The notes under the pieces are model-generated. The model did no database searches and was not told the origin of the DNA. It saw only the letters and a list, made by a program, of their open reading frames with translations. Made by a program: the position numbers and the translations under genes. Positions 62,988 to 64,000 of a DNA stretch of 64,000 nucleotides are shown here, one piece after another (positions within the stretch are counted from its first letter, which is position 1; every line of letters starts with the position of its first letter). Source of the DNA: Nitrospinota bacterium (GTDB lineage Bacteria; Nitrospinota_A; UBA7883; JACRLM01); NCBI GenBank assembly GCA_016208975.1, contig JACQXA010000004.1, positions 1,055,015 to 1,119,014 of the forward strand, read 5' to 3'.

Positions 62988-63254
62988 ATGGATCCGCGGG
63001 AAAAAGCCAGGGAGCTGATGACCATCCCCGGTGTGGGCAAAACCATCGCCGGGGATTTGCTGGAAATCGGCATACAGCATGTGCGGGACTTAAAGGGCAA
63101 AGACCATGAAGAGCTGTATGCCCATATGTGCGCCAGGGCTGGAACCCGTGTGGACCGGTGCATGCTTTACGTCATGCGTTGCGCGGTTTATTACGCCTCG
63201 AACACAAAGCATAAACCGGAGTTGTTGAAATGGTGGAACTGGAAGGACCGTTAG
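62988..63254 (+). CDS. Helix-hairpin-helix protein (Cdd1-like)
   Basis: 88 residues resembling the pathogenicity-locus Cdd1 family: an HhH motif LMTIPGVGKTIAGDLLEIGI followed by VRDLKGKDHEELYAHMCARAGTRVDRCMLYVMRCAVYYASN. The HhH would bind DNA or a partner protein. Starts four bases after the VOC gene, in the same operon. Confidence 0.82.
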   Translation: MDPREKARELMTIPGVGKTIAGDLLEIGIQHVRDLKGKDHEELYAHMCARAGTRVDRCMLYVMRCAVYYASNTKHKPELLKWWNWKDR

Positions 63255-63314
63255 CCTGTTTACAGCATTATTATCCGGGATGAGGTGAACAAACAATTAC
63301 AGGCGCTGGGTGGA

Positions 63315-63350
63315 CTTGTCATGCCGGGCTTGACCCGGCATCAGGACCTC
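63315..63350. repeat. Short palindrome of the GTCATGCCGG type
   Basis: Arms ATGCCGGG/CCCGGCAT with a five-base loop, part of the same family as the repeats at 24721 and 59858. Confidence 0.7.
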
Positions 63351-63445
63351 GCGTTTCCGTGGCGGCTTAACTTCGGTTGGATAACGTTGGTTGTAACTGG
63401 CTGTCGCGGATGCGCCACTGTCCAAACGGAACAAGCCGGATTTTT

Positions 63446-63596
63446 GGTAGTGTTTCAGTTTGAAAGTATAGGGGAGATTCTTCACTTACGATCAGAATGA
63501 CAATATAAAAGCCGTTGATAACATTGTCATCCTGAGCGAAGCGCAAGCGAAGTGAAGGATCTGTCTATTATTTGGGATTCATACTGGGACACCACC
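63446..63596 (+). mobile_element. MITE-like fold-back element, copy H
   Basis: 151 bp, orientation as copy A. Flanked by the perfect 8-bp direct repeat GGATTTTT (63438-63445 and 63597-63604). It precedes the partial NTF2-like gene by 22 bases and may affect its upstream region. Confidence 0.9.
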
Positions 63597-63618
63597 GGAT
63601 TTTTTGAAAGGTCAGCTA

Positions 63619-64000
63619 ATGGATCAAGCCATAAAAGATGAAGTGTGGGCCACCATTCAATACATGAATCGTCTGTGGACAGTAGAAAACAGGCCAGAAG
63701 AGCTTGCGAATTACTTCCACGAAAAAATGGTGGCAATAACCGCAACGGATAAACTCCGCGTCGAAGGCCGCGCGGCTTGCGTGGCTGGCTGGAAAGGTTT
63801 TGTGGAAGCCGCCAAGATCCATTATTGGAAAGAAATTGATCCCAAAGTGGAATTTTTCGGCGATGGCATTTTCGCCATCGTCACCTATTACTTCGACATG
63901 TCTTTCGACATGGGCGGAGCCACTATTAACATGAGCGGGCGCGACATGTTCGCGCTGGTGAAAGAGGATGGCAAATGGTGGGTGGTGGCGGACCAATTCT
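63619..64000 (+). CDS. NTF2-like/SnoaL-type protein (partial)
   Basis: The gene runs off the right edge after 127 codons. Segments NRPEELANYFHEKMVAITA and FGDGIFAIVTYYFDMSF, then MSGRDMFALVKEDGKWWVVADQF match the NTF2-like (DUF4440/SnoaL) barrel. Such small proteins bind or turn over small hydrophobic ligands. AAAGG lies eight bases before the ATG. The function cannot be named. Confidence 0.75.
   Translation, partial: MDQAIKDEVWATIQYMNRLWTVENRPEELANYFHEKMVAITATDKLRVEGRAACVAGWKGFVEAAKIHYWKEIDPKVEFFGDGIFAIVTYYFDMSFDMGGATINMSGRDMFALVKEDGKWWVVADQF

Overview
The window looks like chromosomal DNA of a Gram-negative (diderm), flexible-GC autotroph. The main support is an adjacent aclB-aclA pair (ATP-citrate lyase, the key enzyme of the reductive TCA cycle), plus outer-membrane systems: a type II secretion operon, an MsbA flippase, heptosyltransferase-like enzymes, a Wzt-type O-antigen exporter ATPase and several lipoproteins. 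The ATP synthase operon of b', b, delta, alpha, gamma, beta, epsilon, with the a and c subunits not present, and the Cys-cluster GT9 enzymes fit Nitrospinota/Nitrospirota or the old deltaproteobacteria. I would guess Nitrospinota-like, but this is inference; no rRNA is present.

Layout. 0-3 kb: a GT9 glycosyltransferase with a long C-terminal extension, then a PKD-type lipoprotein. 3-6.4 kb (minus): aclBA. 6.5-12.6 kb: housekeeping genes (tilS, nitroreductase, DUF2461, CsgG-like, rpsT, holA, metallophosphoesterase). 12.7-18.9 kb (plus): envelope polysaccharide genes (GT9, msbA, a glycosidase-like lipoprotein, an O-antigen ligase-like protein) and a DksA-type regulator. 18.9-24.7 kb: lytic transglycosylase, a large frameshifted zinc-ribbon/FliM-motif-repeat protein, gatB, rsgA. 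24.8-28.4 kb (minus): wzt and two GT4 glycosyltransferases. 28.7-34.3 kb: hicBA, lepA-lepB, SDR, GT2, an A-type Fe-S carrier and tRNA-His. 34.3-40.4 kb: the F1Fo ATP synthase operon. 40.6-43.9 kb: GT4, cytochrome c'-like protein, YqeG-like HAD phosphatase, an Asp-rich lipoprotein. 43.9-56.2 kb (minus): the full gspC-to-gspN type II secretion operon, preceded by trpS and a site-2-protease-like gene. 58.5-64 kb: two PilZ proteins, a dense repeat island, tRNA-Ser, and an accessory-looking run of small enzymes (alpha/beta hydrolase, YdeI-like, VOC, Cdd1-like, NTF2-like).

The most striking non-genic feature is a family of ~150-bp fold-back elements, eight copies in 64 kb, all intergenic, with ~19-bp terminal inverted repeats. 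Three copies are flanked by perfect 8-bp direct repeats and another by 7 of 8 matching bases. This is the signature of a MITE (non-autonomous transposon) family; no transposase gene is present in the window. Other palindromic repeat families lie at 24.7, 29.2, 59.8-60.3, 62.4 and 63.3 kb. The most unusual gene is the frameshifted 19.8-22.1 kb locus: it carries eleven copies of a SQDDIDALL-like motif resembling the CheY-binding N-terminus of FliM, between a zinc ribbon and a membrane-anchored FliL-like domain.
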